Source: Acidimicrobiales bacterium
GTDB lineage: Bacteria > Actinomycetota > Acidimicrobiia > Acidimicrobiales > DATDAH01
Direction: 5' to 3'
Length of the DNA: 64,000 bases
Assembly: GCA_016794585.1 (NCBI GenBank)
Contig: JAEUJM010000043.1
Coordinates: 118,847 to 182,846, forward strand
Positions 46,370 through 56,328 of the stretch are shown in pieces (within the stretch, counting starts at the first letter, position 1; each line of letters starts with the position of its first letter). The notes under the pieces were generated by a model. It was not told the origin of the DNA. It was given only the letters and a program-made list of their open reading frames with translations, and did no database searches. Position numbers and translations under genes: made by a program.

Positions 46370-49300
46370 CTATCGGACCGGAGCGGTCCCCGAGCGCGCC
46401 ACGGCCACCTCGCTCGTCCCGAGGTAGGAGTCGACCACCACCGGGTGGCGGAGCACGTCGTCCGGGTCGCCCTCGACCACCACCCGCCCCTGGTCCATTG
46501 CGACCAGTCGGTCAGCCACCGATCGCACCAGGGCGATGTCGTGCTCGATGATCACCAGCGCCGCCCCCATCTCGTCGCGGATGCGCAGGAGCACCGGCCC
46601 GAGCGCCTCGGTCTCGCGCTGGGCGATGCCACTCGACGGCTCGTCGAGGAGGATGACCGTGGGCCGATGCGCCACCAGGCAGGCGAGGTCGACGATGCGG
46701 CGCGAGCCGGTGGACAGCTCGCGGGCGAACTTGTTGCGGAAGGCGCCGAGGCCCATCAGCTCGACGAGCTCGTCGACGCGACGCTGGACGCTCCGCTCGG
46801 CGTCATAGGCGTTGGGCAGGCGCAGCGCGGCGGAGAGCGGGTCACGCACCTCGACCCACCGCTCGAGAGCGACCGCCAGCGTCTCGGCCACGGTGAGGGC
46901 CGGGAAGAGGCGTCCGTCCTGGAACGATCGTCCGAGGCCGCGTCGGGCGCGCTCGTCGGGCCCGGCACCGGTGAGGTCATGGGTCCCCAGCAGCACCCGG
47001 CCGGAGGCGGCGGGCGTGAACCCCGAGATCAGGTCGAACACCGTGGTCTTGCCGGCGCCGTTGGGCCCGATCAGGCCCACGATCTCGCCCGGCGCCACGG
47101 TGAGGTCGACGCCGTCGACCGCCCGGATCCCCCCGAACGAGACACCGAGGTCCACGGTGGTGAGCGCCGCCCCCCCGGGCGCGGCACGGACGTTGGCAGC
47201 CGGGGCGGTGCCGCCTTCGCCTTCGGCGCTTTGGCCATCGGCGCGGTCGTGCTCGGTCCTCTCGGGTGTGGCGGCAGGGCGGGGCGACACCGGGAACGGG
47301 TGCCCGTCCGTCTCCTCGGCCTCGACCGCGCCGTCGGCGCCGGCGTCGGCGTCGGCCGTGCCGTCGGACCGCGGCGGGGCCGACCCGGCGCCCTCCAGGA
47401 AGACCGACCGCAGCAGGTCGGGCCGCTCGAGCAGCTCCGCGGCCGGGCCGTGGAAGCGGATCTCGCCCTTCTCCATGAAGTAGGCCGTCTCGGCGAGGGT
47501 GAGGGCCAGGTTCACCGACTGCTCCACGAGGATCACGGTGGTACCGGCGTCGCGCAGCTCGCCGATCACCGGGATGAGCTGCTCGACGATCACCGGGGCC
47601 AGGCCGAGGGTGAGCTCGTCGATCATCACGAGGCGGGGGCGGGTGCGCAGCGCCATGGCGAGGGCCAGCATCTGCTGTTGCCCACCGGAGAGGTTGGCGG
47701 CCGGGTCGTGGAGGCGCTCGCCGAGGACCGGGAAGCGCGCCGCCGCCTCCTCGAGGGTCGGGCCGTCACCGTCGCTGCGGTGCAGCCACCCCGCCACGGC
47801 CAGGTTCTCGGCCACCGTCAGGCTCGGGAACACGCCGGCGCCGCCCGGCATCAGGACGACCCCGTGGCCGGCCACCTCATCGGGCGGTGCGAACGTCACC
47901 TCCCGGCCGTCGAAGATCACCGCCCCGCGGTCGGCAGGGACCAGGCCGGCGATGGCCTTGAGCAGGGTGGACTTGCCGGCGCCGTTCGTGCCGAGGAGCG
48001 CCACCACCGCGCCCTCCTCGACCTCGAAGTCGACGTCGAAGAGCACCTGGACACCGCCGTAGGCGACGTTCAGCTGGCGCACGAGGAGGATCTTGGAGTT
48101 GCCGTGGCGGCGCTCCCACAGCGCCTCCGATCGGGCCGCCGCGGTGGTCCACACCTGTTGGATGTCGCGGCCGATGACCTTGCCGGCGCCGGCGATCACC
48201 AGCCCCCCGACGAGGAACACCGGGGTCATCACGGCCATGCCGAGGCGGATGCCCCACGTGTCACCCACCCAACCGATGAGGGGCAGCACGATGAGCCCGG
48301 GGAGCACCCACAGCGAGGCCACGGAGAATCCCATCGAGCGCGATCGGGGCGGGATGGCCAACGACAGGGCGGCCAGGACCCCGGGCCCGATGATGGCCAG
48401 CGACGCCGAGATCAGCGCGTTCGCGATGACCGCCACCACGATGTTGGGCGCCATCGCGAACAGGAGGCTCAGCCCAGAGGTCACGAGCGCCACGACGGAC
48501 ACGAAGCGCAGGACGAGGCCCGGGTCCCGGGCGATCAGGCGGGTGCCCACCCGGGCACCGATGAGCAGGCCGGCGAACTGGAGCGGCTCCACGCCGGCGG
48601 CCACGAAGCCACGGGCACGCTCATCGAGGTCGAACACGTCGGCGTAGAGGAGCGATGCCAGGGACACGAAGCCGATGAGCGACGCGGCGAGGAACGGCAG
48701 GGCGTACCAGATGCGACGCAGCGCCTCGATGCGCCACACCATCCGCCACGACTCGGCGAACGACGGGGGCGCCTCCTCGGTGGCGATGGCATCCTCGGAG
48801 GCGCCCATGGCGCGCCGCTCCTGGGCGCCCCGCACGGGCTCGTGGAGACGGAACGCGAGCACCACGAACACGAAGGTGGGGATGGCGAAGAGGATGAACG
48901 GCGCGCGCCAGCCCCAGGAGTAGGCGATGAGGCCGGCCAACAGGGGCCCGAGCATCTGGCCGAGGACGTTGGCGGCCCGGTGCAGCGAGTACACCCGCGG
49001 GCGCGCCTCGACCCCGTAGTAGTCGGCGATCAACGAATTGTGGGTGGGGTCGACCACCGCCTTGCCGATGCCCGAGCCCGCCCGGACCACGGCCAGCATC
49101 ACCACGCTCGTGGCCAGGCCGGTGAGCACCGAGAAGATCCCCCACGAGATCGCCCCGACGATGGTGATCATCACCCGGTTGTGGCGATCGGCCAGGTGGG
49201 CGATGGGCACCTGGAGCGCGAGCGCCCCGGCCAGGACCACCGCCACGAGGGCCAGCACGCCTTGGAGGTCGAGCCCGAAGCTCTCCTGGATGTCGGGGAG

Positions 49301-49495
49301 CAGGATGCCGAAGGCCGTGCGGTCCAGCTCGTCGACGGCGTTGAGGCCGAAGAGGACGACGATGGGGAACACCGGCCCCCCGCCGGTCACCTCGAACAGC
49401 CACTTGCCGGGGTGGGCGATCGCGGCGGCGGTCTGACCCGCCCACGAGCGCGGCCCCTTCGGCGGGGACGAGGCGGTCGTCGTCGAGTCGCCCAT
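46370..49495 (-). CDS. Fusion of MFS transporter with two ABC ATPases (LivF- and LivG-like)
   Basis: 1041 aa. Residues about 30-465 are a complete 12-span MFS domain (N-A-V-D-E-L-D-R-T-A-F-G-I-L-L-P-D-I; A-H-L-A-D-R-H-N-R). ABC domain 1 (about 475-710, LivF-like): Walker A G-T-N-G-A-G-K-S-T near 502, signature N-L-S-G-G-Q-Q-Q, Walker B M-I-D-E. After an acidic linker (about 710-775), ABC domain 2 (LivG-like): G-P-N-G-A-G-K-T-T near 810, signature E-L-S-T-G-S-R, Walker B I-L-L-D-E-P. Both ATPases look catalytically intact. ATG overlaps the upstream permease stop by 1 nt. Confidence 0.9.
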   Translation of the reverse strand: MGDSTTTASSPPKGPRSWAGQTAAAIAHPGKWLFEVTGGGPVFPIVVLFGLNAVDELDRTAFGILLPDIQESFGLDLQGVLALVAVVLAGALALQVPIAHLADRHNRVMITIVGAISWGIFSVLTGLATSVVMLAVVRAGSGIGKAVVDPTHNSLIADYYGVEARPRVYSLHRAANVLGQMLGPLLAGLIAYSWGWRAPFILFAIPTFVFVVLAFRLHEPVRGAQERRAMGASEDAIATEEAPPSFAESWRMVWRIEALRRIWYALPFLAASLIGFVSLASLLYADVFDLDERARGFVAAGVEPLQFAGLLIGARVGTRLIARDPGLVLRFVSVVALVTSGLSLLFAMAPNIVVAVIANALISASLAIIGPGVLAALSLAIPPRSRSMGFSVASLWVLPGLIVLPLIGWVGDTWGIRLGMAVMTPVFLVGGLVIAGAGKVIGRDIQQVWTTAAARSEALWERRHGNSKILLVRQLNVAYGGVQVLFDVDFEVEEGAVVALLGTNGAGKSTLLKAIAGLVPADRGAVIFDGREVTFAPPDEVAGHGVVLMPGGAGVFPSLTVAENLAVAGWLHRSDGDGPTLEEAAARFPVLGERLHDPAANLSGGQQQMLALAMALRTRPRLVMIDELTLGLAPVIVEQLIPVIGELRDAGTTVILVEQSVNLALTLAETAYFMEKGEIRFHGPAAELLERPDLLRSVFLEGAGSAPPRSDGTADADAGADGAVEAEETDGHPFPVSPRPAATPERTEHDRADGQSAEGEGGTAPAANVRAAPGGAALTTVDLGVSFGGIRAVDGVDLTVAPGEIVGLIGPNGAGKTTVFDLISGFTPAASGRVLLGTHDLTGAGPDERARRGLGRSFQDGRLFPALTVAETLAVALERWVEVRDPLSAALRLPNAYDAERSVQRRVDELVELMGLGAFRNKFARELSTGSRRIVDLACLVAHRPTVILLDEPSSGIAQRETEALGPVLLRIRDEMGAALVIIEHDIALVRSVADRLVAMDQGRVVVEGDPDDVLRHPVVVDSYLGTSEVAVARSGTAPVR

Positions 49496-51591
49496 CAGGC
49501 CGCCGCCTCGTCGGGCGCGGGTGTCGGCTGGTCAGGGACCGGTGCAGGATCGTCGGGTGCCGCGTCCGCCACGAGGCTCGGCACCAGGAGGCCCCGGCGA
49601 ACGGCGACCCAGCGCAACGCGGCGTCCCGACCCCGGAACCAGAGCCCGCCGAGCCCGCTCGGCAGCACGAGGAGCACGAAGAGGACGCCGACGGGGGCGG
49701 CGAGGGCCTGCCACTCGGTGGGGAGGAACCACTGGGCGCTGCGCAGGAACAGCGCGCCCAGGATGCCGCCGGCGAGGGTGCCGAGACCGCCGATCACGGT
49801 GGCGATGAAGACGTTCACGCTCTCGAAGGGCCCGTAGAGCGCCGGGGTGAAGGCCTGTTGGTGCTCCAGCAGCAGGCCGCCGGCGATCGCCGCGACCGCA
49901 CCCGAGAGCGCGAACGCCAGCAGCTTCACCCGGGTGGCGTTGACCCCGAAGGCCTGGGCCGCCCGCTCGTTCTCCCGGAGTGCCAGGAGCACCCTGCCCG
50001 TCCGGCTGGCACGGATGCCCCGCAGAGCGATCAGCACCAGCACGAGCACGGCCAACACGAGGTAGTAGATGCGCGTCGGCGAGTCGAGGTCGATCCGACC
50101 GAACAGCGGTGGACGTTCGATGCGCCCGCTCGGCACCCAGTCGAAGAAGGCCTGGTTCAAGAAGTACGACGACATCGCCAGGCTGAAGGCGAGCGTCGTG
50201 ACCGCGAGGAAGAGCCCCCGCAGCCGGAGCGCGGGCAGGCCGACGACCAGCGCGATGAGCGCGCCGGTGACACCGGCCAGCGGGAGGGCGAGAGCCAGGT
50301 CGAGGCCCCAGTCCCTGGTGGCCACGGCGGTGACGGCCGCGCCTGCACCGACGAAGCCCATCTGGCCGAGCGACACCTGGCCGGCCCAACCGGTGAGGGT
50401 CACGACCGAGAGCCCGACGAGGGCGAAGATCAGCACCGCCGACGCCTTGAGGGAGTCCTCGGTGCCGAGCAGGTGTGGCAAGGCCAGCACCGCCAGTGCG
50501 ACGGCACTGGTGCCGAGCACACGGACGGCGCGCACCTCGGGCAGGTCCCGCACCTCCGGCGGGATGGGGCGGACATCGTCCACCGCGCTCCAGCTCGAGC
50601 TCTCGTCGCGTTCGGCCCGCGTGTTCCCCCGCCGCTGCACGAGGAGCCCCACGAAGATGACCGCGCCGATGATCGGGTCGATGATCAAGGGGTTGTCGGC
50701 GTTCCAGTCGACGGCGATCTCGAGCACGCCGAGGGCGACGGCCGTCACCGCCACGGCGGGGAGATCGGTGAAGCGGCCCAGGGTCAGCGCCGCCAGCGCA
50801 CTGAGCAGGAGGGTGAAGGTGAACGCCGAGCCGAAGGGCAGGCCGACGATGCCGGCGCGCAAGAAGATGGCCACGAACGACAGCACCGTCGCCACCACCC
50901 ACACCACGGTCTGGAGCCGACGCACGGGGATGCCGAGGAGGTTGGCCCGGTCGGCGTTCTCGGCGCTGGCCCGCACCGCCACCCCGACGGGCGTGTAGCG
51001 CAGCCACAGCCCCACGGCCAGCATCGCCAGCGGCGCCACGACGAGGGCCAGCGCGTCGTTGGCCGAGAACACGATGGGGTCGACCTCGAAGCGCAGGTCG
51101 AACGGCACGTCGATGCGGAAGGTGTTGGGCCGCTCGTCCCAGAGCTTCGGCAGGAGGAGCGCGCCCACCGCCAAGAGCTGTGACAGCCCGATGGTGGCCA
51201 CGGTCAGCACGAGCCGGGGCGAGCGGCTGAAGCGGCGGATGATGCCGAGCTCGACCACCAGTCCGAGGACCACGGCGGCGGCCAGTCCGGCGCCGAAGGC
51301 GAGGAACCAGTTGAGGCCGCTGAAGGTGACGAGCAGCACCGCCAGCGCGCCGGGCATGCCGCCGAGGTCGCTCTGGGCGAAGTTCAGGATCCGGTTCGCC
51401 CGGTAGATCAGGGCCATGCCGACCGCCATCAGCGCGCCGAGCAGCCCGATGACGATCCCCCGCAGGAACACCCCGGCCGGGACCGGGAAGAGCGCCACCT
51501 GGAGGACGAGCAGGACCAAGGCCGGCCCGACGACCGAGCGGGCGCGCCGCAACGCGGGGTGCCCGCCGATGCCCGCCCTCAGTGCGTCCAC
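49495..51591 (-). CDS. Fused LivH-LivM branched-chain-type ABC permease
   Basis: 698 aa from the GTG at 51591. First half (about 20-320) is LivH-like: R-G-I-V-I-G-L-L-G-A-L-M-A-V-G-M-A-L-I-Y-R-A-N-R-I-L-N-F-A-Q with about eight spans and the E-N-A-D-R-A-N-L-L-G-I coupling loop. Second half (about 350-665) is LivM-like: T-G-W-A-G-Q-V-S-L-G-Q and R-E-N-E-R-A-A-Q-A-F-G-V-N coupling loop. The Pro/Asp-rich tail is cytoplasmic. In most bacteria these are two genes. It should form the membrane pore served by the next gene. Confidence 0.92.
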   Translation of the reverse strand: MDALRAGIGGHPALRRARSVVGPALVLLVLQVALFPVPAGVFLRGIVIGLLGALMAVGMALIYRANRILNFAQSDLGGMPGALAVLLVTFSGLNWFLAFGAGLAAAVVLGLVVELGIIRRFSRSPRLVLTVATIGLSQLLAVGALLLPKLWDERPNTFRIDVPFDLRFEVDPIVFSANDALALVVAPLAMLAVGLWLRYTPVGVAVRASAENADRANLLGIPVRRLQTVVWVVATVLSFVAIFLRAGIVGLPFGSAFTFTLLLSALAALTLGRFTDLPAVAVTAVALGVLEIAVDWNADNPLIIDPIIGAVIFVGLLVQRRGNTRAERDESSSWSAVDDVRPIPPEVRDLPEVRAVRVLGTSAVALAVLALPHLLGTEDSLKASAVLIFALVGLSVVTLTGWAGQVSLGQMGFVGAGAAVTAVATRDWGLDLALALPLAGVTGALIALVVGLPALRLRGLFLAVTTLAFSLAMSSYFLNQAFFDWVPSGRIERPPLFGRIDLDSPTRIYYLVLAVLVLVLIALRGIRASRTGRVLLALRENERAAQAFGVNATRVKLLAFALSGAVAAIAGGLLLEHQQAFTPALYGPFESVNVFIATVIGGLGTLAGGILGALFLRSAQWFLPTEWQALAAPVGVLFVLLVLPSGLGGLWFRGRDAALRWVAVRRGLLVPSLVADAAPDDPAPVPDQPTPAPDEAAA

Positions 51592-51679
51592 TCGATCCCG
51601 GCCCCCACGGTCTCGTCGATCCCGGCGGAACGGTAGCGTCACCGGCGCCCCGGCCCCGAGCAATGAAGGTGGACGACCC

Positions 51680-52693
51680 GTGTTGGTGGATGGAGGACTC
51701 GGTTTCGACCTCAGCAAGGCGGCCGACGCCGCGCGCGATGCGGAGGCCGTCGGCTACGACGGCGTGTGGACCGCGGAGACGAGCCACGACCCGTTCCTGC
51801 CGCTGCTGCTCGGCGCCGGCGCCACCGAGCAGATCGAGCTCGGCACCGGCATCGCGGTCGCCTTCGCCCGCAGCCCCATGACCCTCGCCAACACCGCCTA
51901 CGACCTCCAGGCGTACTCGGGCGGGCGGCTGCTGCTCGGCCTCGGCTCGCAGATCAAGGCCCACATCACCAAGCGCTTCTCGATGCCCTGGTCGCACCCG
52001 GCGCCCCGCATGCGTGAGTTCATCCTGGCCATGCGTGCGATCTGGGACGCCTGGGACACCGGCGACAAGCTCGACTTCCGCGGCGACTTCTACCAGCACA
52101 CCCTCATGACGCACTTCTTCGACCCGGGACCCAACCCCCATGGCCAGCCCAAGGTCTTCCTCGCCGCCGTCGGCCAGCTCATGACCGAAGTCGCCGGCGA
52201 GACCGCCGACGGCATCCTCTGTCACGGCTTCACCACCGAGTCCTACCTGCGCGAGGTCACGGTCCCGGCCCTCGAGCGCGGCCTGGCCAAGCGCGACCGC
52301 ATCCTCGACGACGCCTTCCAGCTCTCGCTCCCCGCCTTCATGGTGACGGGCACCACCGAGGAGGAGGTGGCCCGCAGCGCCAAGGGGGTACGAGAGCAGA
52401 TCGCCTTCTACGGCTCCACCCCCGCGTACCGCGGCGTGCTCGAGCACCACGGCTGGGGCGACCTCCAGACCGAGCTCAACGTGCTCTCCAAGCAGGGCAA
52501 GTGGGAGGAGATGGGCGAACTCATCGACGACGACATCCTCGACGCCTTCGCCGTCCAGGGCCCCCCGGACCAGATCGCCCCGCAACTCCACGACCGCTTC
52601 GGCGGCGTGATCGACCGGGTCAGCTTCTACGCCCCCTACAAGAGCGCCCCCGACACCTGGCTCCCCATCATCGAGGCGCTCAAGGCCATCTGA
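51680..52693 (+). CDS. LLM-class F420-dependent oxidoreductase
   Basis: 337 aa from the GTG at 51680, which has AAGGTGG as ribosome site. Luciferase-like TIM barrel: G-Y-D-G-V-W-T-A-E-T-S-H-D-P-F-L-P-L, E-L-G-T-G-I-A-V-A-F-A-R-S-P-M-T-L-A, G-L-G-S-Q-I. The pattern fits an actinobacterial LLM subfamily predicted to use F420 rather than FMN. The ATG at 51663 reads M-K-V-D, the usual family start, but is out of frame because of a 17-bp stretch between two GTGGA copies. Substrate unknown. Confidence 0.85.
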   Translation: MLVDGGLGFDLSKAADAARDAEAVGYDGVWTAETSHDPFLPLLLGAGATEQIELGTGIAVAFARSPMTLANTAYDLQAYSGGRLLLGLGSQIKAHITKRFSMPWSHPAPRMREFILAMRAIWDAWDTGDKLDFRGDFYQHTLMTHFFDPGPNPHGQPKVFLAAVGQLMTEVAGETADGILCHGFTTESYLREVTVPALERGLAKRDRILDDAFQLSLPAFMVTGTTEEEVARSAKGVREQIAFYGSTPAYRGVLEHHGWGDLQTELNVLSKQGKWEEMGELIDDDILDAFAVQGPPDQIAPQLHDRFGGVIDRVSFYAPYKSAPDTWLPIIEALKAI

Positions 52694-52700
52694 GCGCGGG

Positions 52701-55172
52701 CTACACCACCAGGTTCACGAGCTTCGGCACGCGGACGATGACCTTGCGGGGCGCCCCACCGTCCAGGAAGGCCTGCACCTTCGGCGAGGCGAGCGCGGCC
52801 GCCTCGGCGTCGGCCTCGCTGATGTCGGGCGACACCTCGAGCTTGTCCCGCACCTTGCCGTTCACCTGCACCACCAGGGTGACGACCTCGCGGGCGACCT
52901 TGGTCGTGTCGGCGACGGGCCACGACTCCGCGTGGACGTGGCCGCCACGGCGACGCTCCCACAGCTCGGCCGAGAGGTGCGGCGTCATGGGGGCCATGAG
53001 CAGCAGCAGCGAGTCCACGGCCTCGTCGAGCGTGGCCCGGCGGGCCCCTTCGGGTGACTGGACGTACTTGTAGAGCAGGTTGGTCTGCTCCATGAAGCCG
53101 GCCACCGCGGTGTTGTAGGACCAGCGCTCGTACTCGTCGGTGACCCGCTGGATCAGGCGGTGCATCGACGACTCGACCTCGGCGTCGGCCGCGGTGGGCT
53201 CGCGGTCCACGATCTCGCCGGCCACCTCGCCGAGGGCGAGGCGCCAGACGCGGTGCAAGAAGCGCGAGCAGCCCTCGATGCCGGTGTCGCTCCACTCCAT
53301 GTCGTCCTGGGGAGGCCCGGCGAAGAGGTGGAACAGGCGCAGCGAGTCCGCCCCCATGGCGTCCAGGAAGGGCTCGGGCGCCACCAGGTTGCCCTTCGAC
53401 TTGGACATCTTGGTGCCGCCCATGCGGATCATGCCCTGGGTGAACAGCCGCTCGAACGGCTCACGCAGCTCCTTCGGGGCGACCCCCAGGTCGGCCAGCG
53501 CCTTGGTGAAGAAGCGGGCGTACATCAGGTGGAGGATGGCGTGCTCGATGCCACCGATGTACTGGTCGACCGGCAGCCACTCGGCCACTGCGGCGGGATC
53601 GAAGGGGGCGTCCTCGTTGGTGGGGTCGGCGAAGCGCAGGAAGTACCAGGACGAGTCGACGAAGGTGTCCATGGTGTCGGTCTCGCGCGTGGCGGGCCCG
53701 CCGCAGGTGGGGCAGGTCGTGGCCAGGAAGCCCTCGTGGAACCGCAGCGGCGACTCCCCCGTCGGACGGAACTCGACGTCGTCGGGTGCGAGCACGGGCA
53801 GCTGGTCGTCGGGCACGGGCACGGCGCCGTGGTCGGGGCAGTACACGACCGGGATGGGGCACCCCCAGAAGCGCTGGCGGGACAGCAGCCAGTCGCGCAG
53901 GCGGTAGTTCACCGTTCCCTGGCCGTGGCCCTCGGCCTCCAGCCACTCGATGGCCTTGGCGATGGCGTCGGCCTTGTGCAGGCCGTTCAGCCACTCGCTG
54001 TTGATGGCCGGACCGTCGCCGGTGTACGCCTCGCCGTCGAAGTCCTCGGGCGCTTGCACGGTGGGGATGATGGGGAGGTCGTAGGCCTTGGCGAAGTCCC
54101 AGTCGCGCTGATCGCCCCCGGGCACGGCCATGATCGCGCCCGTGCCGTAGCCCATCAGGACGTAGTCGGCGAGGTAGAGGGGGACGGCGTCGCCGTTGAA
54201 GGGGTTGATCACGGTGGACCCCGTGAACACGCCCCGCTTCTCGAGGCCCCCCTCGGACGACACCCGTTCCAGCTCGCTGGCCTGGCGGACCTTGGCCACG
54301 AAGGCGTCGACCTCGGCCCGCTGCGCCTCGGTGGTCACCTCGGCGACGAGGGGATGCTCGGGGGCCATCACCGCGTAGGTCATGCCGAAGCTGGTGTCGG
54401 GGCGCGTCGTGTACACCCGCAGCGCCAACCCGTCGGCGCGGGGCGTCCCACCGCCGTCGGCCAGCGCCAGGTCGAACTCGGCACCCTCGGACCGTCCGAT
54501 CCAGTTGCGCTGCATGGTCTTGACCCGCTCGGGCCAGTCCAGGTCCTCGAGGTCGTCGAGCAGCTGCTGGGCGTACTCGGTGATCCGGAAGAACCACTGC
54601 TCGAGGTCGCGTCGCTCGACGAGGTCACCCGAGCGCTCGCAGGTGCCGTCGGCCAGCACCTGCTCGTTGGCCAACACGGTCTGACAACCCGGGCACCAGT
54701 TCACCGGGGCGTTGCGCCGGTAGGCCAGGCCCGCCTCCAGGAAGCGGAGGAAGATCCACTGGGTCCAGTGGATGTAGCTGGGGTCGTGGCTCTTCACCAC
54801 GCGCCGCCAGTCGTAGACCGCACCCAGGCGTTGCAGCGACGACGTCAGCTCCTCGATCTTGGCGTCGGTGAACGGGCGCGGGTGCTCGCCGGTCTTGATG
54901 GCGGCGTTCTCCGCCGGCAGGCCGAACGAGTCGAAGCCGATGGGCGACAGCACGGCCTGGCCCTGCATCGTGCGGTAGCGGACGAGCAGGTCGCCGAAGG
55001 TGTAGTTGCGCACGTGGCCCATGTGGGCGGCGCCGGAGGGGTACGGGTACATGCACAGCACGTAGGACTTCGGGCGCGGGTCGTCGTTGTCGACCTCGTA
55101 GGTGCCCTCGTCGCGCCAGCGGGCCTGCCACTTCTCCTCGATGGCACGGAAGTCGTACGGCTGCTCGTCCAT
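52701..55172 (-). CDS. leuS: Leucyl-tRNA synthetase
   Basis: 823 aa from the ATG at 55172. Class I: H50-M-G-H53 as the HIGH motif, K-M-S-K-S-K-G-N near residue 587, zinc-like Cys pairs (C-P-G-C; C-P-T-C-G-G), and the CP1 editing domain ([18 protein letters not shown]). Charges tRNA-Leu and edits mischarged products. TACGAT is 6 nt upstream; a GGGAG directly abutting the ATG is too close to act as SD, so a leaderless mRNA is likely. Confidence 0.97.
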   Translation of the reverse strand: MDEQPYDFRAIEEKWQARWRDEGTYEVDNDDPRPKSYVLCMYPYPSGAAHMGHVRNYTFGDLLVRYRTMQGQAVLSPIGFDSFGLPAENAAIKTGEHPRPFTDAKIEELTSSLQRLGAVYDWRRVVKSHDPSYIHWTQWIFLRFLEAGLAYRRNAPVNWCPGCQTVLANEQVLADGTCERSGDLVERRDLEQWFFRITEYAQQLLDDLEDLDWPERVKTMQRNWIGRSEGAEFDLALADGGGTPRADGLALRVYTTRPDTSFGMTYAVMAPEHPLVAEVTTEAQRAEVDAFVAKVRQASELERVSSEGGLEKRGVFTGSTVINPFNGDAVPLYLADYVLMGYGTGAIMAVPGGDQRDWDFAKAYDLPIIPTVQAPEDFDGEAYTGDGPAINSEWLNGLHKADAIAKAIEWLEAEGHGQGTVNYRLRDWLLSRQRFWGCPIPVVYCPDHGAVPVPDDQLPVLAPDDVEFRPTGESPLRFHEGFLATTCPTCGGPATRETDTMDTFVDSSWYFLRFADPTNEDAPFDPAAVAEWLPVDQYIGGIEHAILHLMYARFFTKALADLGVAPKELREPFERLFTQGMIRMGGTKMSKSKGNLVAPEPFLDAMGADSLRLFHLFAGPPQDDMEWSDTGIEGCSRFLHRVWRLALGEVAGEIVDREPTAADAEVESSMHRLIQRVTDEYERWSYNTAVAGFMEQTNLLYKYVQSPEGARRATLDEAVDSLLLLMAPMTPHLSAELWERRRGGHVHAESWPVADTTKVAREVVTLVVQVNGKVRDKLEVSPDISEADAEAAALASPKVQAFLDGGAPRKVIVRVPKLVNLVV

Positions 55173-55178
55173 CTCCCG

Positions 55179-55184
55179 ATCGTA
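55179..55184 (-). promoter_or_regulatory. -10 hexamer of a likely leaderless promoter for leuS
   Basis: TACGAT on the minus strand, 6 nt before the ATG at 55172. Confidence 0.5.
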
Positions 55185-55220
55185 CCGACGGCACCCTCGC
55201 CGCCCGGAACCCGTTCCGGC

Positions 55221-55249
55221 TTGGCGGAGGCCGGGGGTGGTGCTGCTAT
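55221..55249 (+). promoter_or_regulatory. Promoter of tRNA-Ala
   Basis: TTGGCG (55221-55226), 17-bp spacer, TGCTAT (55244-55249); start expected near 55256, 13 nt before the mature tRNA. The surrounding GCTGCTATCGT is identical to the -10 region upstream of tRNA-Asn. Confidence 0.7.
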
Positions 55250-55268
55250 CGTGTGCCCCCGCACCCCA

Positions 55269-55344
55269 GGGGGCGTAGCTCAGCCTGGTAGAGCGCCTGC
55301 ATGGCATGCAGGAGGTTTCGAGGGTTCAAATCCCTTCGCCTCCA
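55269..55344 (+). tRNA. tRNA-Ala (GGC)
   Basis: 76-nt cloverleaf, acceptor GGGGGCG/CGCCTCC with the G3-U70 wobble pair that marks alanine identity, discriminator A, anticodon loop ATGGCAT giving GGC. CCA is not encoded. Confidence 0.96.
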
Positions 55345-55356
55345 CCCTGAGTGTGA

Positions 55357-55402
55357 CCCGGACCGACCCCGGCCCCAGTGGCCGGGGTCGGCCGCGTCCG
55401 GG
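55357..55402. terminator. Long GC-rich hairpin between tRNA-Ala and the aldo/keto reductase
   Basis: Inner 12-bp stem (55363-55374 with 55380-55391, 5-nt loop) extended by an outer CCCGGAC/GTCCGGG stem across a small bulge. It lies 13 nt past the tRNA and 12 nt before the leftward stop at 55414, so it can serve both. Confidence 0.75.
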
Positions 55403-55413
55403 CATCTAGTGGG

Positions 55414-56325
55414 TCAGGGCATCTCGTAGCCGCGCGAATCCTCGATGAGCCCGTAGAGGTCGCTGCGATCGAGGCGGACACGGGGTGCGGCCGCGGCGGC
55501 GACCAGGCGATCGGGCCGCTGGGAGCCGACGATGGGCACCGGCCGGGACGGGTGAGCGGCGACGAACGCGAGGCAGACCGCGACCGGGTCGACGCCCTCG
55601 CGCCCTGCCAGCGAGTCCAGCCGGGCAGCCAGATCGGGGCGCACCTCACCGGAGCGCTCGCCCAGGCGCCCACCCCCGAGCGGGCTGTACGCCAGGGGTG
55701 CGGCACCGCGTCGGGCGCACCAGTCGAGGGTGCCGTCGAAGAGCGGGCGGTGGTCGAGCAGCGAGCACTCGGCCTGGACGGCGGCGATCGGGAAGGGGAG
55801 GTGGCGCTCGAGGTCGTCGAGCTGCGCCGGCGTGGCGTTCGACACGCCCACTTCGCGGATCGTGCCGGCGTCGCGCAGGGCGCTCAAGGCCGCAGCCGTC
55901 TCGGCCACCGGCGTGAACAGGTCGACCCGATGGAGCTGGAACAGGTCGATGGCGTCGACCCCGAGCCGGCGCAGGGAGGCCTCGCACGCCGCGGTGAGGT
56001 GCCGGGCACTCCCGTCGTAGCGCCCGGGTCGGATGCCGGCCTTGGTCGCGATCAGGACCCGGTCCCGGAGCGTGGCGTCCTCACGGAGCACCCGGCCGAG
56101 GAGCGCCTCGGCGCCGCCCTCCGCCCGCTCGCCGTAGACATCGGCGTTGTCGACCAGCACCCGCGCCCCTGCGACCTCGAACGCCTGCACCGCCGCACCG
56201 ACCGCGGCGACGGCCCCCGCCAGGTCGTCGTCCCGGAAGCGCCAGCACCCGAAGGCGAGCGGGGCGATGGGCCCCAGGGCGCCGAGCGGCCGCGGCGTCG
56301 CCGGCGGCAGCGGCTCGTCGGTCAC
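55414..56325 (-). CDS. Aldo/keto reductase
   Basis: 303 aa. (alpha/beta)8 AKR fold with the catalytic set D59, Y64 (V-D-N-A-D-V-Y-G), K95 (A-T-K-A-G) and His (F-Q-L-H-R-V); C-terminal NADP-binding I-V-G-S-Q-R-P-D. Substrate unknown. It starts 3 bp after the stop of the PhyH-like gene on the same strand, suggesting a joint role; neither belongs to the surrounding housekeeping set. Confidence 0.88.
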   Translation of the reverse strand: MTDEPLPPATPRPLGALGPIAPLAFGCWRFRDDDLAGAVAAVGAAVQAFEVAGARVLVDNADVYGERAEGGAEALLGRVLREDATLRDRVLIATKAGIRPGRYDGSARHLTAACEASLRRLGVDAIDLFQLHRVDLFTPVAETAAALSALRDAGTIREVGVSNATPAQLDDLERHLPFPIAAVQAECSLLDHRPLFDGTLDWCARRGAAPLAYSPLGGGRLGERSGEVRPDLAARLDSLAGREGVDPVAVCLAFVAAHPSRPVPIVGSQRPDRLVAAAAAPRVRLDRSDLYGLIEDSRGYEMP

Positions 56326-56328
56326 GGT

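Noticed and set aside
46049..49837. Very long rightward open frame (over 1200 codons)
   Set aside because: It is the antisense of the MFS-ABC fusion; its His/Gly/Glu/Arg-rich sequence is typical of GC-rich shadow frames and has no domain.
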